DNA of 64,000 nt from Paratractidigestivibacter sp963605405 (GCA_963605405.1 CAVCUP010000002.1:62001-126000), one strand, 5' to 3'; shown: positions 24,031 through 32,828, counted from the stretch's first letter. Translations and numbers: made by a program. The notes: a model not told the origin generated them from the sequence alone.

Positions 24031-24168
24031 CGCAAAAACGCTGCCGCTCCAGAAAGACGCTCATGTCCTTCCGGGAGACCAAAAACGTCGTTCTTAAGCG
24101 ACGGAGTTTCTAAGTGCGGCGAGAAGTGCCGCCGGGCGCCCGGGCGGGCCCCTCCCGGGCCCGGGACC

Positions 24169-25551
24169 CTACTGGCGTCGGTGCCGGCGCCGCAGGTCGT
24201 CGCGGCGGGCGAGGAAGTCGGCGGAGCTCAGGCGCACGCCCTCCTCGCGCAGGTGGCGGCGCTCCTCGCGCAGCTCCTCGGCCATCTCGTGCGCGTGCTC
24301 GTGGTGCTCGTGGATGATCTCGCGCACATGGTGGGGGTGCTCGGCCATCTCGTGGACAGCCTCGACCGGGTGCGCCGCCACGGCGCGCACCGAGAGGCTC
24401 GTGATCACGGGGATGACGAGCACGGTGAGGGCCCCTGCGCACACAAGGACGCTCGCCATCGCCTCGTCCATGGCGCCCGCGCCCGTGGCCGCCTCGGTCA
24501 GGGCGACGATGAGGGGCAGCGCCATCGTGCAGTAGAGCGCGGCCGATATCTTCTCGCCCGTCGGCATGGTGCGCGTCTCGCCGAACACATGCAGGCTGAC
24601 CAGCAGCGGAAGGGCGCGCACGACCAGGAGCAGAGCGACGAACCCGACGAGCAGGCCCGGGTTTTCCCCGACGGCCATGAAGTCGATGCCGATGCCCGAG
24701 TACACGAAGAACACGGGCACAAAAAGCCCGTTGCCCATGGCCTCGACCTTGTCCATGAGGCGGTGGCCGTGGTCGGCGGGAATCACGTGGCGCAGGATGA
24801 AGCCGGCGGCGAAGGCCGCGAGCACGGCGTCGAGGTCGAGCACCGCGGCGAGCGCGAGCAGCGCGCACAGCAGCGCCACCGTCGCGCGCAGGGTCGGCTG
24901 GGAGCTGCTCTCCGCGTTCTCGTGCAGGAAGCGGGAGAGGCGCGAGCCCAGGTCACGGGCTGCTTTTCCCTGGACGGCCACGAGCACGCAGAACGCCACG
25001 AAGGCGACGAGCACGGCCACGTTCGCGCCGAGGGAGCGGCTGGGAGAGAGCAGCAGCGACATCGCGACAACGGGCCATATCTCTCCCATGGCGCCGTATG
25101 ACTCGATGACCTCGCCGACGGAGGTGCCCGCGAGCTCGCGGTCGCGCATGATGGGCACGAGCGTGCCGTAGGCCGTGGTCGTGAGCGCGATGGCGAAGGC
25201 GGCGCACCCCGTCTGGTCGAGCCTGAGCCCGAGCATCGGCGTCACGATGAGCGCGGCGGCGAAGCTCGCGGCCCAGCACACGGAGGCGTGCCGGCCCATT
25301 TTCCCGGTGAGCTCGCGCAGGTCAAGCTCATAGCCGGCCATGAGGAAGAGGAATCCCATGCCGAGGCGGCTCACGAGGTCGAGGCCGGGGGTGGAGTGGA
25401 CGATGCCCAGGCAGTGCGGCCCCACGACGATGCCCGCGAGGACGAAGAACACGACCTCGGGAACGGGGCGGCCGGGGATGAGGCTCGCGACGAACGAGCA
25501 GAGCACGACGGCGACCATCATCACCGCGAGCATACAGAGGTTGGCGACCAA
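24169..25551 (-). CDS. CPA2-type monovalent cation:proton antiporter with His-rich tail
   Basis: 460 residues from a TTG at 25551 preceded by aaggatcgcc; the ATG at 25533 is an alternative. The open frame continues upstream, but that part is Arg/Pro-rich and not membrane-like. A Kef/NapA-like membrane domain with 11-13 helices contains EVVFFVLAGIVVGPHCLG, GMGFLFLMAGYELDL and FIPADHGH-like loops. No TrkA-N domain follows. Instead the last ~70 residues are hydrophilic and histidine-rich (HPHHVREIIHEHHEHAHEM). It should exchange Na+ or K+ for protons. Single-gene unit. Confidence 0.82.
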   Translation of the reverse strand: MVANLCMLAVMMVAVVLCSFVASLIPGRPVPEVVFFVLAGIVVGPHCLGIVHSTPGLDLVSRLGMGFLFLMAGYELDLRELTGKMGRHASVCWAASFAAALIVTPMLGLRLDQTGCAAFAIALTTTAYGTLVPIMRDRELAGTSVGEVIESYGAMGEIWPVVAMSLLLSPSRSLGANVAVLVAFVAFCVLVAVQGKAARDLGSRLSRFLHENAESSSQPTLRATVALLCALLALAAVLDLDAVLAAFAAGFILRHVIPADHGHRLMDKVEAMGNGLFVPVFFVYSGIGIDFMAVGENPGLLVGFVALLLVVRALPLLVSLHVFGETRTMPTGEKISAALYCTMALPLIVALTEAATGAGAMDEAMASVLVCAGALTVLVIPVITSLSVRAVAAHPVEAVHEMAEHPHHVREIIHEHHEHAHEMAEELREERRHLREEGVRLSSADFLARRDDLRRRHRRQ

Positions 25552-25765
25552 GGCGATCCTTACGTGTTGGGGACGGGCCTGTCTTCTCTTACCCCATTTG
25601 GCGCATGGGCCGCCGGCATAGTGAGCGGACGGGCCGCCCGCGTCTCCGGGGAAGCCGCCGTTGCGTGCGGACGGGGGGGCGAGCCGGCCCAAAGCAAGCC
25701 GCGCGTATGCTATCTGCACGTTAAGGCGGCGCTGTCGAGCCGATCTGGGCCGCGTGAGGGCTTCC

Positions 25766-25932
25766 GTGATCAAAAAATCTAGATTCTGCGTGGGTTATCG
25801 GGCTTTTTCCGTATGAGAAGGGCGGAAGAAGCGCGCGCCTCAGCGGGGTTCTCGGCGTTTGCCCAGTTGAAACATAAAAGATAAACCATAAATATCTCAA
25901 TAAAGCACGCAGAATCTCGATTTTTTGTCACG
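25766..25932. repeat. Inverted-repeat element, ~167 bp
   Basis: Ends CGTGATCAAAAAATCT...TTCTGCGTG (from 25766) and CACGCAGAA...GATTTTTTGTCACG (to 25932) are inverted copies over about 27 bp with one substitution and one indel; the core arms are 25772-25792 and 25906-25926. The interior is unrelated and partly AT-rich. It overlaps the sequence upstream of the antiporter. No gene is seen in the rest of the 573-bp gap. Confidence 0.75.
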
Positions 25933-26124
25933 CGGCCACCTTTGTCGCCCTTGTTTCGCGCGGGTTGACGCATTCGGAAGCGCCGACGGGGGCGTCTGGA
26001 GCGCCATTTTGCAGGTCTTGTCGCGAGAATTCCGGGCTCTTTACATATAGTGCGGCTTTCCTATAGCATATGGACGTTTGATGCCATGCGCGGTCGCAGG
26101 GCCGCATACAAAGAGGAGATGTGC

Positions 26125-26925
26125 ATGTCCGGACACTCTAAGTGGGCTACCACTAAGCACAAGAAGGCCGCTATCGACGCTAAGCGCTCCGCGCTCTTCT
26201 CCAAGCTTTCCCGCAACATCACCGTTGCCGCCAAGCTCGGTGGCGACCCCAACCCCGACAACAACGCGTCTCTTGCCGCTGCCGTCGCGCGCGCCCGCAT
26301 GGTCTCCATGCCGAACGCAAAGATCAAGGCCGCCATCGACAAGGCCTTTGGCGCCGGCGCCGATGCCGCCGTCTACTCCGAGATCGTCTACGAGGGCTAC
26401 GGCCCCGCGGGCATCGCGGTCTACGTCGAGTGCCTGACCGACAACAAGAACCGCACCGCTGCCGACGTCCGCTCCGCGTTCGCCCACTCCGGCGGCTCGC
26501 TGGGCACCTCCGGCTCCGTCGCCTTCCAGTTCGAGCGCAAGGGCTCCATCGCCGTCGACAAGGTCATCAAGTCCGATGACAAGAAGGTCGCCGACCGCGA
26601 GAACGCCGTCGACGAGGACGAGTTCATGATGGCCGTCGCCGAGGCCGAGGGCGAGGACTACGAGGACGCTGGCGAGGAGTGGATCGTCTGGACCGCCTAC
26701 GACAAGATGCAGGACGTCCAGAAGGGCCTCGAGGCCCAGGGCATCGAGGTCAAGGGCTCCGAGCTCACCATGGTCCCGACCACCCCGACCGACGTGACCG
26801 TCGCCGACGCCAAGAAGGTCCAGCGCCTCGTCGACCGTCTCGACGAGCTTGAGGACGTCCAGAACGTCTACCACACCATGAACGTGACCGACGAGATCGC
26901 CGAGGCCCTGGCCGAGGACGAGTAA
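26125..26925 (+). CDS. yebC: YebC/PmpR family regulatory protein
   Basis: 266 residues starting with the invariant MSGHSKWATTKHKKAAIDAKR, followed by the conserved NPDNNASLAAAVARARMVSMPNAKIKAAIDKA and GYGPAGIAVYVECLTDNKNRTAADVRSAFAHSGGSLG. Family members act as DNA-binding regulators or, as shown more recently, help ribosomes translate difficult peptide stretches. It is slightly longer than usual because of an acidic insertion near residues 150-190. SD aagaggagat. A strong terminator follows, so it is monocistronic. Confidence 0.97.
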   Translation: MSGHSKWATTKHKKAAIDAKRSALFSKLSRNITVAAKLGGDPNPDNNASLAAAVARARMVSMPNAKIKAAIDKAFGAGADAAVYSEIVYEGYGPAGIAVYVECLTDNKNRTAADVRSAFAHSGGSLGTSGSVAFQFERKGSIAVDKVIKSDDKKVADRENAVDEDEFMMAVAEAEGEDYEDAGEEWIVWTAYDKMQDVQKGLEAQGIEVKGSELTMVPTTPTDVTVADAKKVQRLVDRLDELEDVQNVYHTMNVTDEIAEALAEDE

Positions 26926-26955
26926 GCTCGCCGAATGCGTTCGATCCCATTGCCA

Positions 26956-26994
26956 AGAAGGGCGGCTCCTACCCGGGTGCCGCCCTTCTTTATA
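26956..26994 (+). terminator. Intrinsic terminator after yebC
   Basis: Perfect 12-bp stem AAGAAGGGCGGC (26956-26967) / GCCGCCCTTCTT (26980-26991), then TTAT. Confidence 0.85.
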
Positions 26995-27217
26995 TGCCGG
27001 CGCTGATCTTGCGCACAACGAACGGGGCCGCTCGCCGGAGATAACGGCCCGCTGGCCGAGCATCTGCGCGATAAGGTCCTCAAGACCAAGTTGAAGCGTT
27101 TTAATACCAACCGTGCATAGCACGCTTGAGTGCGACTCCCCGTGAGGCATGATCGAGCAGCCAGCCGTTACGCGCAGGGACTCTCCTGTAGGTCTGCCAG
27201 TTGTGATGGGGAATGCC

Positions 27218-28060
27218 GTGAAAGTAGCAAAGCGAATCAATAACAACGCCGTCATGTGCGTGGACTCCAAAGGCCGCAGCGTCGTCGCCTTTGGCAAGGG
27301 CATCTCTTTCTCGATCGACAAAGAAACCGGCGAGCTGCCGCTCTCCGCCATCGAGCGCACCTTCTATAACGTGGACGAGCACTACCTGGCGCTTCTCGAG
27401 GAGCTCTCTCCTGCCGTGCTGACCGTATCTACCGACATCATCGAGGCGGCCGATCTTGAGCTGCCTTACGAGCTCGGCCACAACGCCGTGCTCGCGCTCG
27501 CCGATCACATCACCTTCGCCATCCAGCGCGAGCGCAAGGGCATCGTTATCCAGATGCCGCTCGCCTACGACGTCGCGCAGATGTACCCCATCGAGTACAA
27601 GGTGGGGGAGTACGCCGTCGCCCAAATCTCAAGAAAGCTCGGCGTCGAGTTGCCCGGAAGTGAAGCCGTGGGCATCGCGCTTTGCCTGCTCAACGCATCT
27701 CTTGCGCCCGAGGCCTCGGGCGAAACCGCCGAGCGGGCCGCCGCGGACAACGACGTCATCGAGAAGATCGCGCGCATCGTTGAGGGCGAGTACGGCATTA
27801 CGGTCGATCGCGGCGGCTTCGAGTTCGCGCGCTTCGCGACCCACATGCATTACCTAATCGGCCGCATCCGCCAGGGTGAGTCCATGTATACCGACGCCTC
27901 CGATCTCTATGACGAGGTGCGTGCCCAGACCAAGCGCGGCGCCGTCTGCCTGGACAAGGTCGCGGAGCTTCTCAAGGATACGTACGGCAAGGACATCACG
28001 AATTCCGAGAAGCTTTACGTCCTTATGCATATCCTTCGTATCTCGCACCCGCGGGTGTAG
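27218..28060 (+). CDS. BglG/LicT-type transcription antiterminator
   Basis: 280 residues from a GTG that gives MKVAKRINNNAVMCVDSKGRSVVAFGKGISF, collinear with LicT/SacT RNA-binding CAT domains; an ATG 12 bp upstream is less likely. Two PTS regulation domains follow. By alignment with LicT the four regulatory histidines correspond to H97 (ADHITFA), C156 (IALCLLNA), H209 (FATHMHY) and H271 (LMHILRI): the second PRD1 histidine is replaced by cysteine. It should bind an RNA antiterminator in the leader of the PTS gene 160 bp downstream and respond to sugar-dependent phosphorylation. Confidence 0.93.
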   Translation: MKVAKRINNNAVMCVDSKGRSVVAFGKGISFSIDKETGELPLSAIERTFYNVDEHYLALLEELSPAVLTVSTDIIEAADLELPYELGHNAVLALADHITFAIQRERKGIVIQMPLAYDVAQMYPIEYKVGEYAVAQISRKLGVELPGSEAVGIALCLLNASLAPEASGETAERAAADNDVIEKIARIVEGEYGITVDRGGFEFARFATHMHYLIGRIRQGESMYTDASDLYDEVRAQTKRGAVCLDKVAELLKDTYGKDITNSEKLYVLMHILRISHPRV

Positions 28061-28070
28061 CGATACCGCG

Positions 28071-28100
28071 GCGACGTCGGTTAATCGTCGCAGGTAAAAC
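28071..28100 (+). promoter_or_regulatory. Possible RNA antiterminator (RAT-like) leader element
   Basis: GCGACG (28071-28076) and CGTCGC (28086-28091) can pair, and GCAGGTAAAAC (28090-28100) resembles the 3' half of LicT-family RAT elements (GCAGGCAAAACC). It lies 120 bp upstream of the PTS gene and directly after its antiterminator gene. The 5' half of the RAT consensus is not well matched. Confidence 0.3.
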
Positions 28101-28220
28101 GGCCTGAGGCTGCGGCGCGGACTATGGATCCAGCGGTTCGCGCAAGCTGCCGGGCGACGGGTTGTAGTGGCGCCGACGGCGCCGGCGGGCAAGGCCCCGC
28201 AACTCAATAAGGAGGCTTTT

Positions 28221-29645
28221 ATGGCCGACAACAAGCAGATTGCCGAGGACGTGCTCGCAGCCGTCGGCGGCAAGGAGAACATCTCCGGCGTCACGCATTG
28301 CATGACGCGCCTGCGCTTCACGCTCAAGGACGCGGGCGTGCCCGACGCCGCAAGGATCAAGAAGATCAAGGGCGTCATCGGCGTCCAGGAATCCGGCGGC
28401 CAGTACCAGGTGATCATCGGCCAGAACGTGCCGAAGGTCTACGACGAGGTCTGCGCGATGGGCGGCTTCGCCAAGCGCGCCCAGATTGACGAGAACCTCG
28501 ACGCGCCCAAGGAGAAGCTCACCCCGAAGGTCGTCGGCGGCAAGATCCTCGACTATCTTTCCGGCTCGATGGTCGCGCTGATTCCCATCATCATGGCGGG
28601 CGGCCTCTTCAAGTGCGTCGGCACGCTCATTGGGCCGCAGGTCTTCGGCCTGGTCGACGAGGCCGACCCCACTTACCTGCTCTTCTATACCTATCTCTTC
28701 GACGCGGCGATGTATATGCTGCCCGTCTACCTCGGCTATACCGCCGCGAAGAAAATCGGCGCGAGCCCGGTGCTCGGCATGTTCTGCGGCGGCATCCTGA
28801 TCTGTCCGGACCTGGTGGCGCTCGTCGAGCAGGGGCAGAGCACGCTGTGCGTCTACGGCATCGACGCTCCGCTGCAGAACTATCAGCAGACGGTCCTGCC
28901 GGTCCTTCTTTCCATCGCGGCTCTCTACTTTGTTGAGAAGTTCTTTAAGAAGATCGTGCCCGACGTGCTCTCGACCATCTTCACGCCGTTCCTGACGATG
29001 CTCGTCATGGTCCCCGTCATGTTCATCGTGCTCGCGCCCATCGGCAACGAGCTCGGCAACCTGCTCTCGGCGTTCCTCTTCGGCGTCGCCGACAACGGCG
29101 GGGTCGGCTACTACGTCGGCATGGCCATCGTCTGCGGTTTCTGGCAGCTGTTCGTTCTTACCGGCATGCATGCCGCCGTCATCATGCCCGCGATCGCCAC
29201 GTTCCTGAGCGCCGGCGAGGACCACTTCATCTTCGTCGCCTCTAACATCGCCATGGTAGCGGCCTGGGGAACCTTGCTCGGCGCGGCGCTGCGCATCCGC
29301 AACAGGGAGGAGAAGGCGCTCGCCTTCGGCTATGTTGTCTCCGCCATCCTCGGTGGCGTTACCGAGCCCGGACTCTTCGGTTGCATCATGCGCTTCAAGC
29401 GGACGATTCCCTGCATGGTCGTCGGCGGCGTGGTTTCCGGCCTTCTCGCGGCCATCTTCGGCTTGACGCTCGGTATGCCCGGCTCGAACTCGAACTTCCT
29501 GGTGTTTCTCGGCTACGTGACCCCGGGCATGGATAACCTCATCAAGTTCGGGATCTGCTTCGTCGTCGCTTTCGTCGTGTCCGCCGTCCTCGCCTTCATG
29601 TTCGGCATCACCGAGGAGGAGCAGAAGGAGATGGACGCCGAGTAG
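28221..29645 (+). CDS. PTS permease EIIBC, beta-glucoside/sucrose family
   Basis: 474 residues. EIIB domain with C27 in THCMTRLRFTL, then EIIC (DYLSGSMVALIPIIMAGGLFKCVG; GVTEPGLFGCIMRF). No EIIA domain. It is clearly paralogous to the permease at 11214. SD aaggaggctttt is strong. The adjacent LicT-type antiterminator is the probable regulator, and its four PRD positions imply phosphorylation by this permease. No hydrolase or kinase gene is adjacent, so the phosphorylated product must be processed elsewhere. Confidence 0.92.
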   Translation: MADNKQIAEDVLAAVGGKENISGVTHCMTRLRFTLKDAGVPDAARIKKIKGVIGVQESGGQYQVIIGQNVPKVYDEVCAMGGFAKRAQIDENLDAPKEKLTPKVVGGKILDYLSGSMVALIPIIMAGGLFKCVGTLIGPQVFGLVDEADPTYLLFYTYLFDAAMYMLPVYLGYTAAKKIGASPVLGMFCGGILICPDLVALVEQGQSTLCVYGIDAPLQNYQQTVLPVLLSIAALYFVEKFFKKIVPDVLSTIFTPFLTMLVMVPVMFIVLAPIGNELGNLLSAFLFGVADNGGVGYYVGMAIVCGFWQLFVLTGMHAAVIMPAIATFLSAGEDHFIFVASNIAMVAAWGTLLGAALRIRNREEKALAFGYVVSAILGGVTEPGLFGCIMRFKRTIPCMVVGGVVSGLLAAIFGLTLGMPGSNSNFLVFLGYVTPGMDNLIKFGICFVVAFVVSAVLAFMFGITEEEQKEMDAE

Positions 29646-29683
29646 CCCTGCGCATCGGGCCGGGCCATCTCGCGCCACAAATT

Positions 29684-29718
29684 CGGGGCGGGTTCCTCTT
29701 CGGAACCCGCCCCGTTTT
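29684..29718 (+). terminator. Intrinsic terminator after PTS EIIBC
   Basis: Perfect 13-bp stem CGGGGCGGGTTCC (29684-29696) / GGAACCCGCCCCG (29702-29714), 5-nt loop, TTTT. Confidence 0.92.
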
Positions 29719-29784
29719 ATCTGCGTGTTCCAGCTTGTCTCCAAGCCGTCGGAAGCCCACGCTAAAGCCTGCCCCAGCGAGCAG

Positions 29785-30051
29785 CTACTCCACCGTCCCG
29801 TAGACGCCGCCCCAGCCATGACCGATGAGGATGGAGTTCATCTGGTCGCAGAGCTGGACGCGCGTGAACTGCCGCGAGGGGAGAAGGTCGATGACCTCGC
29901 GCAGGTCGTCGCACAAATCGAAGGCCTCTGAACGCGTGATCACGTCGATCTTGCTCGCGGTCGCGCGGCTCGAGATCCCGGGCCGGAAAACGGCGTCTAC
30001 CACGCGCTGCAGCTCGCCGTACTCCTCGGAGCGAATCACGTACATGTCCAT
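29785..30051 (-). CDS. Small conserved-looking hypothetical protein
   Basis: 88 residues beginning MDMYVIRSEEYGELQRVVDAV and ending ILIGHGWGGVYGTVE. The ATG at 30051 has a good SD (aaaggtagccag); a longer frame exists upstream but would overlap the divergent gene. Composition and codon use look like a real soluble protein: mixed charged helices, no membrane segment, two Cys. It is transcribed divergently from the aminotransferase with about 86 bp between starts. I do not recognise the family and assign no function. Confidence 0.7.
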   Translation of the reverse strand: MDMYVIRSEEYGELQRVVDAVFRPGISSRATASKIDVITRSEAFDLCDDLREVIDLLPSRQFTRVQLCDQMNSILIGHGWGGVYGTVE

Positions 30052-30137
30052 CTGGCTACCTTTCGCGACGCCGTCCGCGGCCCCTCGCCGCGCCAATACT
30101 ATACTCAGCGATTGGCCACCGACGAAGGAGGACTTCC

Positions 30138-31421
30138 ATGCCCAACATGTACGAGGCAATGACCGATGCCGAGCTCGACGCCGCCATCGCGGAGCTCGAG
30201 GCCGAGGCGGACAAGGTCCGCGCGCTGAACCTCACGCTCGACATGGCCCGCGGCAAGCCGAGCCCCGAGCAGACCGCGCTCTCCAAGCCTATGCTCGACC
30301 TTCTTTCCTCCGAGACGGACCTCACCGACGAGGGCGCCGCGGTCGACAACTACGGCCTGCCCGACGGCATCCCCTCCGCGCGCAAGCTCGCCGCCCAGAT
30401 CCTCGGCGTCGACGCCGCGAACGTTATCGTCAACGGCTCCTCGAGCCTGAACCTCATGCACGACACCGTCTGCCACGCCTTCCTCCACGGCATCGGCGGC
30501 GAGAAGCCCTGGTCCCAGCAGGGCGAGGTCAAGTTCCTCTGCCCCGCGCCCGGCTACGACCGCCACTTCACCGTGACCTCGAGCTTCGGCATCAAGAACA
30601 TCCCCGTCCCCATGACCGCCGACGGCCCCGACATGGACGTCGTGCGCGAGTACGTGGAGAACGACCCGCAGGTCAAGGGCATCTGGTGCGTCCCCATGTA
30701 CGCCAACCCCACGGGCATCACCTACTCCGACGAGACCGTGCGCGCGTTTGCCGCGCTGAAGCCGGCCGCCCCCGACTTCCGTGTCTTCTGGGACAACGCC
30801 TACTGCGTCCACACCTTCGCGGAGGAGGGCGACGAGCTCCTCAACATCTTCGACGCGCTGGCCGAGGCGGGCGCCGAGAACCTTGTCTACGAGTTCGGCT
30901 CCACCGCCAAGGTCACCTTCCCGAGCTCCGGCATCGCCTTCATGACGGCGAGCGCCGCCGACATGGCCGAGATCCGCTCCGCCTTCTCCGTCATGCGCGT
31001 CGGCCCGGAGAAGATCGGCCAGCTTGCGCACGTCAAGTTCCTCCGCGACCTCGACGGCGTCCGCGAGCACATGAAGAAGCATGCCGCCGTCGTGGGCCCG
31101 CGCTTCGCCCTCGTGCAGGAGAAGCTCTCCGCCGGCCTCGCCGAGACGGGCGTGGCTACCTGGACCGAGCCGCGCGGCGGCTACTTCGTGAGCTTCGACG
31201 GCCCGGAGGGCTCCGCCAAGGCGATCGTGGCGCTCATGGCCGAGCTCGGCGTCAAGCTCACCGGCGCCGGCGCGACCTGGCCCTACGGCGAGGACCCCAA
31301 GGACACGAACATCCGCATCGCCCCGACCTTCCCGACGCTCGAGGAGCTCGGCCAGGCGCTCGACGTCTTCGTCGTGGCCGTCAAGCTTGTCTCCGCGCGT
31401 CTCGCCAAGGCCGCCCGCTAG
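30138..31421 (+). CDS. PLP-dependent aminotransferase, class I/II (aspartate aminotransferase/MocR-like)
   Basis: 427 residues. NLTLDMARGKPSPEQ, NYGLPDGIPSARKLAAQILG, VPMYANPTGITYSDETVR, FWDNAYCVHTF and the PLP-lysine segment FGSTAKVTFPSSGIAF (Lys258) define the fold-type I aminotransferase group that includes the aspartate aminotransferases related to MocR C-terminal domains. It should transfer amino groups between an acidic amino acid and a 2-oxo acid. SD aaggagg. Monocistronic: a GC-rich hairpin follows at about 31434. Confidence 0.93.
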   Translation: MPNMYEAMTDAELDAAIAELEAEADKVRALNLTLDMARGKPSPEQTALSKPMLDLLSSETDLTDEGAAVDNYGLPDGIPSARKLAAQILGVDAANVIVNGSSSLNLMHDTVCHAFLHGIGGEKPWSQQGEVKFLCPAPGYDRHFTVTSSFGIKNIPVPMTADGPDMDVVREYVENDPQVKGIWCVPMYANPTGITYSDETVRAFAALKPAAPDFRVFWDNAYCVHTFAEEGDELLNIFDALAEAGAENLVYEFGSTAKVTFPSSGIAFMTASAADMAEIRSAFSVMRVGPEKIGQLAHVKFLRDLDGVREHMKKHAAVVGPRFALVQEKLSAGLAETGVATWTEPRGGYFVSFDGPEGSAKAIVALMAELGVKLTGAGATWPYGEDPKDTNIRIAPTFPTLEELGQALDVFVVAVKLVSARLAKAAR

Positions 31422-31504
31422 CATCCGGCCCGGGTGCGCCGGGTTCTTGCCCGATGCCCGGCGCGCCGGTCCCGCGCGGCTGGACATGCGCATTTTGAAT
31501 CAAG

Positions 31505-31535
31505 GAGAGCCCCTCTGCGCAAAGGAGGGGCTCTC
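31505..31535. terminator. Hairpin between aminotransferase and TPR genes
   Basis: Perfect 11-bp stem GAGAGCCCCTC (31505-31515) / GAGGGGCTCTC (31525-31535) without a clear T-run. It may terminate the aminotransferase transcript or be a 5' leader structure of the next operon. Confidence 0.45.
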
Positions 31536-31606
31536 GTGCCATACTCTATAACCTTGCGGGCCAAACGTCCCGCCGCACTAAAGGCAATCCGGAAAGGCGC
31601 CGAAGC

Positions 31607-32443
31607 ATGGCCCAGGCAAGCAAGAAGAAGAGTTCAACGTCCAATATCGGGCCGGCCGGCAAGGCCCTCATCGTCCTCTTCGCCGTGCTCATGGCGCTCT
31701 CCCTCATGCTGCCGTCCCTCTCGGCGATCTTCTCGAGCTCCAGCAGCTCGTCGAGCTCGAGCAGCCAGACCAGCTCCGATACGAGCGGCGACTCCGACTC
31801 CTCCGACTCCGCCGAGGAGACCGACTACGTCGCCAAGGCGGACGAGAAGTACGGCGCGACGGTCTCGGCGCTCGAGGAGAAGTACGGCTCCGACCCCACG
31901 AACCTCGCCACTCTCCTCAACCTCGGCAAGAACTACATGACCTGGGGCACCTACGTGCGCTACTTCGGCTCGACCGACGAGAACACGACCCATGCCAACG
32001 AGCTTCTCTCCAAGGCCGTGACCTACTACGACGCCTACCTGGCCATCAAGGACTCGAGCGCCGTGCGCGTGGACAAGGCCCTGTGCGCCTACTACCAGGA
32101 GGAGTACGACTCCTCGCTCGAGCAGCTCGAGGCCCTGACGGAGTCGGACCCCGGCTATGGCCCGGGCTGGGCGAACCTCGGCATGCTTTACGAGGCCGCC
32201 GGTGACGAGGACGCCGCCAAGGCCGCCTACGCCAAGGCTCAGGAGACCGACCCGGACGACGAGTACGGTGCCAAGTCCTACGCGGCGAATCGCCTCGCCT
32301 CCCTCGAGTCCAGCGACGAGAGCTCCGAGGATGAGTCGGCTACCTCCGACGATTCCTCGGCGTCCACGTCGAGCGGCTCGGCCGGAACCTCCGTCGACGG
32401 CCTCACCGATACCCTGTCCGACCTCACGGGCTCGTCGCTCTAA
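31607..32443 (+). CDS. Membrane-anchored TPR-repeat protein
   Basis: 278 residues. One transmembrane segment (about residues 20-42, ALIVLFAVLMALSLMLPSLS) is followed by a run of serines, an acidic linker, then tetratricopeptide-like helices (LATLLNLGKNYMTWGTY; KALCAYYQEEYDSSLEQLEALTESDP; GWANLGMLYEAAGDEDAAKAAYAKAQETDP) and a Ser/Asp-rich C-terminal tail. The soluble part should lie outside the membrane. It begins an operon with a STAS protein, TatA and TatC (gaps 54, 16 and 6 bp), suggesting a link to envelope protein export. The partner is unknown. Confidence 0.85.
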   Translation: MAQASKKKSSTSNIGPAGKALIVLFAVLMALSLMLPSLSAIFSSSSSSSSSSSQTSSDTSGDSDSSDSAEETDYVAKADEKYGATVSALEEKYGSDPTNLATLLNLGKNYMTWGTYVRYFGSTDENTTHANELLSKAVTYYDAYLAIKDSSAVRVDKALCAYYQEEYDSSLEQLEALTESDPGYGPGWANLGMLYEAAGDEDAAKAAYAKAQETDPDDEYGAKSYAANRLASLESSDESSEDESATSDDSSASTSSGSAGTSVDGLTDTLSDLTGSSL

Positions 32444-32497
32444 GGAGCGCCGAACGAGCCTTTCTATATCCCGAAACTTTCCGCAAAGGAGAACAAC

Positions 32498-32812
32498 ATG
32501 AGCCTATCCACCGTCGTCTCCGGCGACTCCGGCAAGAAGGTCCTGGTAGAGGGAGAGGTCGACGTCTCGAACGCTGACCAGCTCAGGGACGCCGTCGACG
32601 AGGCGCTCGCCGCTTGCGAGCCCGGCGCCGAGGTCGAGATCGACCTCTCCGGGGTGCCCTACATCGACTCCACCGGCATCGGCGTGCTCGTGGGCGCCGC
32701 GCACCGCGCCGCCGAGGCCCAAAAGAAGCTTGCCGTGGCCAACCCGCAGAAGAACGTCGCACGCGTGCTGGGGCTTCTCGGCGTGGCCGGCGACCTCAAC
32801 ATCCGCCCGTAG
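32498..32812 (+). CDS. STAS-domain anti-sigma-factor antagonist
   Basis: 104 residues forming one SpoIIAA-like STAS domain. The phosphorylation-site motif YIDSTGIGVLVGA places the serine at residue 58, as in classical SpoIIAA/RsbV proteins. These proteins free a sigma factor when dephosphorylated by binding an anti-sigma kinase. No anti-sigma kinase or sigma factor gene is in the window, so the partner is encoded elsewhere. SD aaaggagaac. It sits between a TPR membrane protein and tatA. Confidence 0.9.
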   Translation: MSLSTVVSGDSGKKVLVEGEVDVSNADQLRDAVDEALAACEPGAEVEIDLSGVPYIDSTGIGVLVGAAHRAAEAQKKLAVANPQKNVARVLGLLGVAGDLNIRP

Positions 32813-32828
32813 CGAAGGGACCAGCCAA

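Noticed and set aside
25552..25773. N-terminal extension of the antiporter to 25773
   Set aside because: The added residues are Arg/Pro-rich, not membrane-like, and overlap one end of the inverted-repeat element; the TTG at 25551 has an SD.
26926..27217. RAT-like element upstream of the antiterminator gene (GTTACGCGCAGGG near 27168)
   Set aside because: Only a few positions match the consensus and no overlapping terminator is evident.
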